Source: Pseudomonadota bacterium
GTDB lineage: Bacteria; Pseudomonadota; Gammaproteobacteria; Steroidobacterales; Steroidobacteraceae
Reading direction: 5' to 3'
NCBI GenBank assembly: GCA_023433515.1
Contig: JAEZCN010000078.1
Span: forward strand, 1 to 21,032
Length of the DNA stretch: 21,032 nucleotides
A model generated the notes under the pieces. It ran no database searches and was not told where the DNA came from. It saw nothing but the letters and a program-made list of their open reading frames with translations. Shown piece by piece: positions 7,235 to 15,408 of the stretch. Made by a program: the position numbers and the translations under genes. The stretch's first letter is position 1, and each line of letters opens with the position of its first letter.

Positions 7235-8029
7235 TTATTTCTTGGGCGCCCAGGCCGGAGCGCGCCGCTCGAGGAATGCGGCGATGCCTTCGCGGCCTTC
7301 GGGAGAAACGCGCGCGTCGGCGATGCATTTCGCGGTTGCCGCGAGCAACACGTCGTCCAGCGGAGTTTCGATGACGTCGGCGAGCAGACGCTTGGTTGCG
7401 GCGAGTGCCGCCGGACTCGCGGCGAGCAATACCGTGACGATCCGGTCCACCGCGGCATCCAGCTCCTCCGCGGAAACGACCTCGTGCACGAGTCCGATTG
7501 CGCTCGCGCGCCGCGCGCCAAACTTCTCGGCGGTGAGCATGTAGCGCGCGGCATGACGCGGTCCCATCGCGCGCACGAGATGCGGAGAAATGGTTGCGGC
7601 CACGATGCCGAGCTTCACCTCGGAAAGCGCGAAGCTCGCCGACTCCGCAGCGACGACGACGTCGCAGGCCGCGGCGAGACCGACGCCGCCGCCGAACGCA
7701 TCGCCCTGCACACGCGCGATCACCGGCTTCGACGAAGCATGCACCGCGTTGAACATGCGCGCGACCTTGAGTGCGTCGGCATGGTTCTCCGGGTGGCTGT
7801 AGTCGGCCATCGCGCGCATCCAGTTGAGATCCGCGCCGGCGCAGAAGGCCGGCCCGCGCGCCGCGACGACCACGACACGCGTGGCGGCGTGCGCTTCGAT
7901 CTCGGCGAAAGCCTGCGCGATTTCGGCGATCAGCACGTCGTTGAAGGCATTGCGGACTTCGGGCCGGTTGAGCCACAGCCAGCGCACCGCGCCGCGCTGC
8001 TCGATCTCGAGGTGTCGGTAGTCGGACAT
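7235..8029 (-). CDS. liuC: Methylglutaconyl-CoA hydratase (enoyl-CoA hydratase family)
   Basis: 264 residues, crotonase fold. It hydrates 3-methylglutaconyl-CoA to HMG-CoA, the step after methylcrotonyl-CoA carboxylase. Oxyanion-hole segments are visible: FCAGADLNWM (residues 62-71) and GDAFGGGVGLAAACD (109-123). The second catalytic loop SEVKLGI keeps Glu137 (equivalent to crotonase Glu164), while the position of crotonase Glu144 is Gly117. The specific function rests on its place between liuB and liuD; by sequence alone it is an enoyl-CoA hydratase/isomerase. The ATG at 8029 has AGAGG 6 nt upstream, overlapping the gap after the liuB stop (9 bp between the genes). Confidence 0.92.
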   Translation of the reverse strand: MSDYRHLEIEQRGAVRWLWLNRPEVRNAFNDVLIAEIAQAFAEIEAHAATRVVVVAARGPAFCAGADLNWMRAMADYSHPENHADALKVARMFNAVHASSKPVIARVQGDAFGGGVGLAAACDVVVAAESASFALSEVKLGIVAATISPHLVRAMGPRHAARYMLTAEKFGARRASAIGLVHEVVSAEELDAAVDRIVTVLLAASPAALAATKRLLADVIETPLDDVLLAATAKCIADARVSPEGREGIAAFLERRAPAWAPKK

Positions 8030-8038
8030 TCGCCGCCT

Positions 8039-9661
8039 CTACATCCGGAACACGCCGAAGCGAGTTTCCGGGATCGGCTGCCGATTCGCCAGCGCGAGGC
8101 CGAGCGCCAGGCACATGCGCGTGTCGCGCGGATCGATCACGCCGTCGTCCCACAGGCGCGCGGTCGCGTAATACGGATTGCCCTGCGTTTCGTATTGCTC
8201 GCGGATCGGCGCCTTGAACGCGGCCTCTTCCTCCGCGCTCCACGTGCCGCCCTTCACCTCGATGGCGTCGCGACGCACCGTCGCGAGCACGTTCGCGGCC
8301 TGCTCGCCGCCCATCACCGAGATCCGCGAGTTCGGCCAGGTCCACAGGAAACGCGGCGCATAGGCGCGGCCGCACATGCCGTAGTTGCCCGCGCCGAAGC
8401 TGCCGCCGACGATGACCGTGAACTTCGGCACGCGCGCACACGCGACGGCGGTGACCATCTTGGCGCCATGCCGCGCGATGCCTTCGTTCTCGTATTTCTT
8501 GCCGACCATGAATCCGGTGATGTTCTGCAGGAACACGAGCGGGATGCGGCGCTGGCATGCGAGCTCGATGAAATGCGCGCCTTTCTGCGCGGACTCGGAG
8601 AACAGGATGCCGTTGTTGGCGAGGATCGCGACCGGCATGCCGTGGATGCGTGCGAAGCCCGTGACGAGCGTCGTACCGTAACGCGCCTTCCACTCGTCGA
8701 ACTCGCTGCCGTCGACGATTCGCGCGATGATCTCCCGCGAATCGAACGGCTTGCGCGGATCGGTCGGGATGAGCCCGTAGAGATCGTCCGCCGGATAAAG
8801 CGGCTCGACCGCGGAGTTTTGCCGGATTTCGGTGCCAGGCACCGGACCCGGTAAATCTTTTCCGAGGGTGGCGACGATGCGGCGCGCGATGCCGAGGGCG
8901 TGGGCGTCGTTCTCGGCGAGATGGTCGACGACGCCGGATAGTTTGGCGTGGACCTCGCCGCCGCCGAGTTCCTCGGCGCTTACGACTTCGCCGGTCGCGG
9001 CCTTCACGAGCGGTGGGCCGCCGAGGAAGATCGTTCCCTGGTTACGCACGATGATCGATTCGTCGCTCATGGCCGGCACATACGCGCCGCCGGCCGTGCA
9101 CGATCCCATGACCACCGCGACCTGAGGTATACCCGCCGCCGACATGTTGGCCTGGTTGTAGAAGATGCGGCCGAAGTGCTGCTCGTCGGGGAACACCTCG
9201 TCCTGGCTCGGCAGGTGCGCGCCGCCGGAATCCACGAGATAGATGCACGGGAGCCGGTTCTCCTCGGCCACGCGTTGCGCGCGCAGGTGCTTCTTGATGC
9301 TGACCGGGTAGTAAGTGCCGCCCTTGACCGTCGGATCGTTGCAGACGATGACGCATTCGCGCCCGGACACCCGGCCGATGCCCGTGATGATCCCGGCGCC
9401 CGGGGACTCGTCGTCATACATGCCCCAGGCCGCCAGTGGCGAAAGCTCGAGGAACGGCGTGCCGGGGTCGAGCAGCATTTCGACGCGGTCGCGCGGCAGC
9501 AACTTGCCCCTCGCGACGTGTTTCACGCGGGCCGCCTCCCCGCCTCCCAGCGCCGTTTTCGCCTGCCGGGCCTTCAATTCGTCGACCAGCGCACGCATGG
9601 CCGCCCCGTTCGCGGCGAATTCCGGACTCGTCCTATCGACTTTGGATTCGAGCGGCGGCAT
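8039..9661 (-). CDS. liuB: 3-methylcrotonyl-CoA carboxylase, carboxyltransferase beta subunit
   Basis: 540 residues, close to the roughly 535 usual for LiuB. It transfers the carboxyl group from biotin on LiuD to 3-methylcrotonyl-CoA. Both carboxyltransferase halves are present. The N-half has ARGKLLPRDRVEMLLDPGTPF, the acyl-CoA-binding stretch VKGGTYYPVSIKKHLRAQ and GSCTAGGAYVPAMSDE. The C-half has LYGLIPTDPRKPFDSREIIA, then FLQNITGFMVGKKYE and GGSFGAGNYGMCGRAYAPRF. The linker between the halves contains PGPVPGTEIRQ, encoded by a palindromic repeat (8818-8850), explaining a few extra residues. The start ATG at 9661 precedes MPPLESKVDRTSPEF, as in homologues. It heads the liuB-liuC-liuD unit and diverges from liuA. 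Confidence 0.95.
   Translation of the reverse strand: MPPLESKVDRTSPEFAANGAAMRALVDELKARQAKTALGGGEAARVKHVARGKLLPRDRVEMLLDPGTPFLELSPLAAWGMYDDESPGAGIITGIGRVSGRECVIVCNDPTVKGGTYYPVSIKKHLRAQRVAEENRLPCIYLVDSGGAHLPSQDEVFPDEQHFGRIFYNQANMSAAGIPQVAVVMGSCTAGGAYVPAMSDESIIVRNQGTIFLGGPPLVKAATGEVVSAEELGGGEVHAKLSGVVDHLAENDAHALGIARRIVATLGKDLPGPVPGTEIRQNSAVEPLYPADDLYGLIPTDPRKPFDSREIIARIVDGSEFDEWKARYGTTLVTGFARIHGMPVAILANNGILFSESAQKGAHFIELACQRRIPLVFLQNITGFMVGKKYENEGIARHGAKMVTAVACARVPKFTVIVGGSFGAGNYGMCGRAYAPRFLWTWPNSRISVMGGEQAANVLATVRRDAIEVKGGTWSAEEEAAFKAPIREQYETQGNPYYATARLWDDGVIDPRDTRMCLALGLALANRQPIPETRFGVFRM
8818..8850 (-). repeat. REP-like palindromic repeat embedded in the liuB coding sequence
   Basis: The core GGTGCCAGGCACC (8831-8843) is a perfect palindrome around one base, flanked on each side by CCGG. 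The 15-bp block 8822-8836 occurs again, in opposite orientation, at 17298-17312, and similarity extends beyond it. In liuB it encodes PGPVPGTEIRQ in the inter-domain linker without breaking the frame. Confidence 0.75.
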
Positions 9662-9716
9662 GATTGTCCGACAATAGTACAATCGATGAATTGAAGGCAA
9701 GCGACGCCGCACGAAC
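9662..9716. promoter_or_regulatory. Divergent liuA/liuB control region with putative FadR-type GntR operator
   Basis: This 55-bp gap separates the start codons of liuB and liuA. TTGTCCGACAA (9664-9674) is an inverted repeat extendable to ATTGT-CCG-ACAAT (9663-9675). It fits the TNGTNNNACNA operator consensus known for FadR-subfamily GntR regulators. On the - strand TACTAT just beyond it could be a -10 element for liuB, with TTGCCT about 15 nt further upstream; the operator would then sit at the transcription start. The promoter elements are weak guesses, the palindrome is clear, and the regulator itself is encoded at 10893. Confidence 0.6.
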
Positions 9717-10889
9717 ATGAACCCACTCGATCGCTGTGATTTCGATTTCGGCCTGGGCGAGGAGCTCGACGAGGTGCGCACCCAGGTCAGGCGTTTCGCG
9801 CGCGAGCGCATCGCACCGCGCGCCGAGGAAATCGACCGCACCAACGAATTTCCGCGCGACCTGTGGCCCGAGCTCGGCGCCGCCGGCCTGCTCGGCATCA
9901 CCGTTCCGGAACGCTGGGGCGGGGCCACTCTCGGCTACCTCGCGCACATCGTCGCGATGGAAGAGATTTCGCGCGCGTCCGGATCCGTGGGCCTGTCGTA
10001 CGGCGCGCATTCGAACCTGTGCATGAACCAGATCGTGCTCAACGCCACCGACGAGCAGCGGGACCGCTATCTACCGAAGCTGGTCTCGGGCGAACACGTC
10101 GGCGCGCTCGCGATGAGCGAACCCGGCGCCGGATCGGACGTGGTCGGCATGCAGCTGCGCGCCGTCAAGCGCGACGGCGGCTACGCCCTCACCGGCCGCA
10201 AGATGTGGATCACCAACGGCCCGGACGCCGACGTCGCGGTCGTCTACGCAAAGACCGACGCCGCGGCCGGCCCGCGCGGCATCACCGCCTTCATCGTGGA
10301 AAAGGGCTTCGCGGGTTTCTCCACCGCCCAGAAACTCGACAAGCTGGGCATGCGCGGCTCGTCCACTTCCGAGCTCGTGTTCGAGGACTGCTTCGTGCCC
10401 GAAGAGAACCGTCTGGGCGGACTCAACCAGGGCGTGCGCGTACTCATGAAGGGCCTCGACTATGAACGCGCCGTGCTCGCCGGCGGACCGCTCGGATTGA
10501 TGGCCGCGGCCCTCGACCTGGTGCTGCCCTACGTGCACGAACGCAAGCAGTTCGGCCAGCCCGTCGGCACCTTCCAGCTCATGCAGGCCAAACTAGCCGA
10601 CATGTACGCCTCGCTGAATGCCGCGCGTGCCTATGCCTACGCGATCGGTCGCGCCTGCGACGCGGGCCGCTGCTCGCGCCAGGACGCCGCCGCCGCGATC
10701 CTGTTCGGCGCGGAGCGCGCGACGCAGATGTGTCTCGAGGCGATCCAGGCGCTCGGCGGCAATGGCTACATCAACGACTACGCCGCGGGCCGGTTGCTGC
10801 GCGACGCGAAGCTCTATGAAATCGGCGCCGGCACGCAGGAGATCCGTCGTATGCTCATCGGCCGCGAGATCTACGAGCTGACTGCCTGA
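9717..10889 (+). CDS. liuA: Isovaleryl-CoA dehydrogenase
   Basis: 390 residues, the typical acyl-CoA dehydrogenase length. This FAD enzyme oxidises isovaleryl-CoA to 3-methylcrotonyl-CoA and passes electrons to ETF. Features: N-terminal helical domain; FAD/substrate segment LAMSEPGAGSDVVGMQLRA; KMWITNGPDADV; and the isovaleryl-CoA dehydrogenase signature DYERAVLAGGPLGL. In that signature Glu250 corresponds to the catalytic Glu of the human enzyme (Glu254), a position that distinguishes it from most other acyl-CoA dehydrogenases. The C-terminus has EAIQALGGNGYINDYAAGR and YEIGAGTQEIRRMLIGREIY. It is divergent from liuBCD and followed after 3 bp by a GntR regulator gene. No strong ribosome binding site is visible before the ATG, which keeps the expected N-terminus. 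Confidence 0.95.
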   Translation: MNPLDRCDFDFGLGEELDEVRTQVRRFARERIAPRAEEIDRTNEFPRDLWPELGAAGLLGITVPERWGGATLGYLAHIVAMEEISRASGSVGLSYGAHSNLCMNQIVLNATDEQRDRYLPKLVSGEHVGALAMSEPGAGSDVVGMQLRAVKRDGGYALTGRKMWITNGPDADVAVVYAKTDAAAGPRGITAFIVEKGFAGFSTAQKLDKLGMRGSSTSELVFEDCFVPEENRLGGLNQGVRVLMKGLDYERAVLAGGPLGLMAAALDLVLPYVHERKQFGQPVGTFQLMQAKLADMYASLNAARAYAYAIGRACDAGRCSRQDAAAAILFGAERATQMCLEAIQALGGNGYINDYAAGRLLRDAKLYEIGAGTQEIRRMLIGREIYELTA

Positions 10890-10892
10890 AAA

Positions 10893-11651
10893 ATGGCGCG
10901 ATCCGGCAAGAACGAAAAGAAACGCAACGGCGCCACGGCGTTCGAACCCATCCGCGTCGAGCCTGCCTACCGCAAGGTGGCCGCCGCCCTGCTCGAGCGC
11001 ATCACCGACCGCACGATCAACGCGGGCGAACGCCTGCCCCCGGAAGTCGAACTCGCGCGACAGTTCGGCGTGCATCGCGGCACCGTGCGCGAGGCGCTGC
11101 GCGAGCTCGAGACCAACGGCATGCTCAAGCGCGAGCGCGGCTCGAAGCTCATGATGGTCACGCGCCCGACGCGCCACGCCGTCGCCGCGAACGTCTCGCG
11201 CGCATTGTCGCTGCACGACGTGAGTTACCACGACATCTGGGAAGCGCTCACCGCGCTCGAACCGCCGATCGCGACGGCCGCCGCGCGCGAGCGCACCGCC
11301 CGCGATCTCGCGCGACTCGCGGAAGTCGCCGCCGAGGACGTCAGCGTCACCCAGACCGCGGATTTCTTCCGCGCCACCGGCGAGGCCACGCACAACGGCG
11401 TCTTCATGCTGGCGCACGAACCGCTGCTCGCACTCCTCGTGCCGGCGCTCGGCGCGATGATGGACAAGGTACCGCAGGCCACGGCGCGCATCGCCACCGC
11501 CCAGAAGCGCATCCTCGCCGCCATCGAGGCGCGCGACGGCGCCCTGGCCGCGGACTGGATGGCGAAACATATCCGTGACTTCCGTCGCGGTTTCGAACTT
11601 GCGCGCATCGGACTCGATCAGCCCGTAGCCGGCGCTTACGAAGGCACTTAA
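10893..11651 (+). CDS. GntR-family transcriptional regulator, FadR/FCD type (likely liu regulator)
   Basis: 252 residues. The N-terminal winged helix-turn-helix (about residues 25-90) has the GntR hallmarks GERLPPEVELARQFGVHRGT and VREALRELETNGMLKRERGS. An all-helical FCD effector domain follows (about 110-235), with His residues in EATHNGVFMLAHEPLL and MAKHIRDF that could take part in metal or ligand binding, as in other FCD proteins. It begins 3 bp after the liuA stop, so the two are almost certainly co-transcribed. A TNGTNNNACNA palindrome in the liuA/liuB gap is a natural target. Control of the liu genes is inferred from position; known liu regulators in proteobacteria are MerR-type (LiuR) or TetR-type (LiuQ), so this would be a different arrangement. 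Confidence 0.9.
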   Translation: MARSGKNEKKRNGATAFEPIRVEPAYRKVAAALLERITDRTINAGERLPPEVELARQFGVHRGTVREALRELETNGMLKRERGSKLMMVTRPTRHAVAANVSRALSLHDVSYHDIWEALTALEPPIATAAARERTARDLARLAEVAAEDVSVTQTADFFRATGEATHNGVFMLAHEPLLALLVPALGAMMDKVPQATARIATAQKRILAAIEARDGALAADWMAKHIRDFRRGFELARIGLDQPVAGAYEGT

Positions 11652-11687
11652 AATCTCGCGCGGGTCGATGCCTGGGAGGGCGCCCCG

Positions 11688-13760
11688 ATGAACAGAAAAA
11701 TACTGCCGCTGGTGCTCGCCTGCTCCTGCGCGCTCGCTCAGGACACGGCCACGGAACCCGCGAAGGCTCCGGGCAGCACACCGGCTCCCCCCGCGCTGCG
11801 GGCACCCACGCTCGCGGACCTGTTCTCCGAACGGCACATCGTCGACGTGGCGATTTCACCCTCGGGCCGCCACCTCGCAGCGATCGTGCGCCGCGAGGGC
11901 ATCGACCGGCTCATGGTCATGGATCTGACCACCCGCGGGCAGCAGATCATTCACGACATCCGCCACGATTCGTCCGGCAGCATGATCGTCGCGACGATGG
12001 GCGCCGTTTACTGGAAGTCCGACGATCGCCTCGTCTACGGACTCAGCTTTCGCCCGGCCGAGGGCGTGCGCACCGTGAATCCCGGGATGTACGCGAAGAT
12101 GGGGCGCCGGCTCTACTCCATCAACCGCGACGGCAGCAACCCCGTCGGGCTGCTGGCGGACAACCGAAATTCCGCGCTGAACGGCGCGAACGACCTCGGC
12201 GACGTCGCGAACTATCTGGCGAACGATCCCGCGCACCTGCTGCTGCTCATCGACGGTTTCTCGGGACGTACCCTCTTCAAGGTCAACATCCTGACCGGCA
12301 ACGGCGAGCAGATAGAGAGGCCCGCAGCCGACGTCTTCGGCTGGTGGTTCGACGTCGCTGGCACTCCGGTCGTGCGCATGGAGTCGAGCTCGGGCAACGT
12401 CACGCTGTATCGCAAGAACAACGGCAAGTGGGTCCGGTTCCTGCGGATGCGGGTACGGGAATTCCGCGAACGATCGGAATACGAAGTCGCGGGGCCTTCC
12501 GATCAGCCCGGCAAGTTCTATGTGCTCGCGCGCCGTGAGGGCCACGACCGCGCCGGCCTCTATCTATTCGACCTCGAGAAGGAGCAGTTCGGGGAGCCGC
12601 TCCTCGAGAACCCCCAGTACGACCTGACGTCCGCGCGGATTTCGCGCGACGGCAAACGAGTGATCCACTACTGCCACGTCGCGCACGTGCGGATCTGCGA
12701 ATCCCCCGACCCGAAGCTCAACGCGCACATGCGGGGATTGCGCAAGATGTTCGACGATTCGGCCAACGTGTACGTCTACGACTCCTCCGAGGACGGCAAG
12801 AGTTTCCTGCTGTTCATCGAAAGCCCGCGCGACCCGCCGGGCTTCTACTACTACCTCACCGAGTCGCGGCGCATCGAGGCGCTGGGACCCACGCAGCAGG
12901 CGATGACAGAAGTGATGCTGCCGCGCGCCTCGGTGGTGAATTACACCGCGCGCGACGGCAAGCAGCTCTCGGGTTACCTCACGGTGCCGGCAAAGACTCC
13001 GAAAGATCAGCGTCTGCCGCTCGTCATGTACCCACATGGCGGACCGGAAACGCGCGACAGCCTGAGCTTCGACAGCTGGGCGCAGTACTTCGTGTCGCGC
13101 GGCTACGCGGTCTTCCAGCCCAACTTCCGCGGCAGCGACGGTTATGGCCGCGCGTTCGCCGAGAGCGGATACGGTGAGTGGGGCCGCAAGATGCAGGACG
13201 ACATCAGCGACGCCATCAAGGCGCTGGCCGAACAGGGAGTCGTCGATCCGCAGCGCGTGTGCATCGTCGGCGCGTCCTATGGCGGGTACGCCGCGCTCGC
13301 CGGCGCGACGCTCACGCCGGACCTGTACAAGTGCGCGGTGTCGGTCGCCGGCATTTCCGATCTGCAGGAGTTCATCACCTGGCGCAAGCGCGGCTGGAGC
13401 AGCGAGTCGGCCAGCTACGTCTACATGCTGAAGGCCATCGGCAATCCCGAAGCCGACGCGCAGAGACTTCGCGAGACTTCGCCCGCCCAGCAGGTGGCGA
13501 AGGTCAAGGCACCCATCCTGCTCGTTCATGGAACCGAGGATTACATCGTTCCGATCTCGCAGTCGCGCATGATGAAACGCCTGCTCGATCAGTCCGGCCG
13601 CAAGACCGAGCTCATCGAACTGGAACACGAGGGCCACGGCGGCTGGTCGAAGAAGAACGAGATGTACGCGATGTCGAGCATCGGCGCGTTCCTGTGGAAA
13701 CATCTCGGCCCCGGATACGGCGTGACGAGCGCGCCGGAGCTGATCGCGAAGTCGGATTGA
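11688..13760 (+). CDS. Secreted S9-family prolyl oligopeptidase-type peptidase
   Basis: 690 residues. It starts with a short signal peptide (MNRKILPLVLACSCALA), a Pro/Ala-rich linker (PAKAPGSTPAPPAL) and then LADLFSERHIVDVAISPSGR, the usual opening of a WD40-like beta-propeller domain (about residues 40-420). The catalytic alpha/beta-hydrolase domain follows: LPLVMYPHGGPETRD, QPNFRGSDGYGRAFAESG, nucleophile GASYGGY (Ser530), acid HGTEDYIVP (Asp618) and base EGHGGW (His650). The full triad indicates an active serine peptidase of the acylaminoacyl-/dipeptidyl-peptidase type acting on short peptides, probably in the periplasm. A strong GGGAGGG lies 7 nt before the ATG. The gene is separated from the GntR gene by only 36 bp and may have its own promoter. 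Confidence 0.92.
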   Translation: MNRKILPLVLACSCALAQDTATEPAKAPGSTPAPPALRAPTLADLFSERHIVDVAISPSGRHLAAIVRREGIDRLMVMDLTTRGQQIIHDIRHDSSGSMIVATMGAVYWKSDDRLVYGLSFRPAEGVRTVNPGMYAKMGRRLYSINRDGSNPVGLLADNRNSALNGANDLGDVANYLANDPAHLLLLIDGFSGRTLFKVNILTGNGEQIERPAADVFGWWFDVAGTPVVRMESSSGNVTLYRKNNGKWVRFLRMRVREFRERSEYEVAGPSDQPGKFYVLARREGHDRAGLYLFDLEKEQFGEPLLENPQYDLTSARISRDGKRVIHYCHVAHVRICESPDPKLNAHMRGLRKMFDDSANVYVYDSSEDGKSFLLFIESPRDPPGFYYYLTESRRIEALGPTQQAMTEVMLPRASVVNYTARDGKQLSGYLTVPAKTPKDQRLPLVMYPHGGPETRDSLSFDSWAQYFVSRGYAVFQPNFRGSDGYGRAFAESGYGEWGRKMQDDISDAIKALAEQGVVDPQRVCIVGASYGGYAALAGATLTPDLYKCAVSVAGISDLQEFITWRKRGWSSESASYVYMLKAIGNPEADAQRLRETSPAQQVAKVKAPILLVHGTEDYIVPISQSRMMKRLLDQSGRKTELIELEHEGHGGWSKKNEMYAMSSIGAFLWKHLGPGYGVTSAPELIAKSD

Positions 13761-13838
13761 CGTGTCCAAGAAGTAGCGTCGCAATAGTCCACCGAGACAG
13801 GCTACAGTGCAGTCCTCGCTTCGACGGGGGACGACGTA

Positions 13839-15368
13839 ATGCCGACAAGGAAAACTGACGCGGGCGGAATGCCGCGGCGCGACTTCATGCGCGGCGCCGC
13901 GGCCGCGACCGCCGCCTTCACATTCATGCCGGGACTGTCGTACGGGCGACAGAGACGCATCTCCGCGAACGACAAGGTGAACATCGCCGCGGTGGGCGTG
14001 GGCGGCCGCGGCCGCTCGGTCATGCAGGCGATGGCGAGCCAGAACCTGGTCGCGATGTGCGACGTCGACTGGGGCTACGTCGACTCGCGTTTCGCGGACA
14101 TCGCCACCCAGATCGAGAACGCGACGAAACGAGCCAACGAGGCGCCCGATGCCGCGCAGAAGGAACGCTCGCTGCAGCAGGTGAAGGACTGGCAGGCGCT
14201 GCAGATGCAGATCCCGAAGTCGAAGCGTTACACCGACTTTCGCGAGATGCTCGACAAGCAGAAGAACATCGACGCGGTCATGGTCGCGACGCCCGACCAC
14301 GTGCATGCGCACATCGCGCTCGCGGCAATGGATCTCGGCAAACACGTGTACGTAGAGAAGCCGCTCGCGTGGTCGGTGGACGAGTGCCGGCGCCTCGCCC
14401 GCAAGGCGGCGGATACCAAACTACACACGCAGATGGGGAACCAGGGACATTCCTCGCACGATGCGCGCGTCGTCAACGAATACATCCAGTCAGGCGCGAT
14501 CGGCACCGTGACCGAGGTCCACGTGTGGACGAACCGGCCGCTCGCGTACTGGCCGCAGGGCATTCCGCGCCCCGCCCCGCTTCCGCCGGAAGCCAGGGAT
14601 CTGCCCTGGAACATGGACGGAGTGATGAAACGCGCCGCCGGGTCGTTCGGCACCTATGCGCCGCCCGACAAGCTCGCGTGGGACCTGTTCATCGGGCCCG
14701 CGCGCCGGGTCGACTATCACCCTGTCTACCATCCGTTCAACTGGCGCGGCTGGACCGACTGGGGCGCCGGTGCGATCGGCGACATGGGCGCGCACCTGAT
14801 CGACTCGGCGTTCTGGTCGCTCGATCTCGACTTCCCGACCACCATCGAAACGGTGTCGACGCCTTACAATCGTGACACCTATCCCCTGGCGACCACGACC
14901 TACTACGAGTTCCCCGCGAAGGGCTCGCGCCCGGCCGTGAAGATGACGTGGTACGACGGGGGTCTCACACCACCCAAGCCGATCGAGTTGGGCGCGGAGG
15001 AGCTCAACAAGGGCGGCGGCACCTTGTACATCGGCACCAAGGGCAAACTGCTGCATGACACGTACGGCTACAACCCTCGGCTGCTGCCGAAGTCGCTGCA
15101 CGAAAGCGTGGGTAAGCCTCCCGAGACCATCGCACGCATTCCGACCAGCCACGAAATGAACTGGGTCGATGCGATTCGCGGCACGCAGAAGACCTCGACC
15201 CCGTTCGAGTATTCGGCGAAGCTGACGGAGATCATGCTGCTGGGCGTGGTCGCGTTGAACGCCGGGAAGAAGATCGAGTATGACGGCGCGAACATGAAGG
15301 TCACGAACGTGCCGGATTCGGATGCGCTGCTGAAGCGCACGTACCGTGCGGGGTGGGAACTGGGCTGA
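13839..15368 (+). CDS. Tat-exported Gfo/Idh/MocA family oxidoreductase
   Basis: 509 residues. The N-terminus carries a twin-arginine signal (PRRDFMRGAAAATAAFTFMP, Arg13-Arg14), so the folded, cofactor-loaded protein is expected to be exported. A Rossmann NAD(P)-binding domain follows (VNIAAVGVGGRGRSVMQAMA), then ATPDHVHAHIALAAMDLGKH and the family EKP motif (VYVEKPLAWSVDE). The C-terminal domain contains GNQGHSSHDARVV, DWGAGAIGDMGAHLIDSAFW and the tail NWVDAIRGTQKTSTPFEYSA. This long, Tat-dependent subgroup is usually linked to sugar or sugar-derivative oxidoreduction, or to glycoside cleavage by a redox route; the substrate here is unknown. GGGGGA precedes the ATG by 7 nt. Confidence 0.92.
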   Translation: MPTRKTDAGGMPRRDFMRGAAAATAAFTFMPGLSYGRQRRISANDKVNIAAVGVGGRGRSVMQAMASQNLVAMCDVDWGYVDSRFADIATQIENATKRANEAPDAAQKERSLQQVKDWQALQMQIPKSKRYTDFREMLDKQKNIDAVMVATPDHVHAHIALAAMDLGKHVYVEKPLAWSVDECRRLARKAADTKLHTQMGNQGHSSHDARVVNEYIQSGAIGTVTEVHVWTNRPLAYWPQGIPRPAPLPPEARDLPWNMDGVMKRAAGSFGTYAPPDKLAWDLFIGPARRVDYHPVYHPFNWRGWTDWGAGAIGDMGAHLIDSAFWSLDLDFPTTIETVSTPYNRDTYPLATTTYYEFPAKGSRPAVKMTWYDGGLTPPKPIELGAEELNKGGGTLYIGTKGKLLHDTYGYNPRLLPKSLHESVGKPPETIARIPTSHEMNWVDAIRGTQKTSTPFEYSAKLTEIMLLGVVALNAGKKIEYDGANMKVTNVPDSDALLKRTYRAGWELG

Positions 15369-15408
15369 TCGCTGCACCCTGAGGCAGGGATTCATCCGTT
15401 TCAGGGGC

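Noticed and set aside
7233..8693. Upstream extension of the liuD frame into liuC and liuB
   Set aside because: The frame stays open only because of high GC; the real LiuD N-terminus FAKLLIANRGE begins at the GTG at 7232, directly after the liuC stop.
11649..11654. TAAAAT as a -10 box for the S9 peptidase gene
   Set aside because: It is a good hexamer but no -35 element at 16-18 bp is seen, and it overlaps the GntR stop codon.
13757..13787. TTGACG and CAATAG as a promoter for the Tat oxidoreductase gene
   Set aside because: The spacing is 19 bp, the -10 match is poor and TTGACG overlaps the S9 stop codon; not strong enough to list.
12564..14345. Long - strand open frame across the S9 peptidase and oxidoreductase genes
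   Set aside because: Antisense to two genes with complete catalytic motifs; the translation is His/Arg-rich and resembles no protein family.
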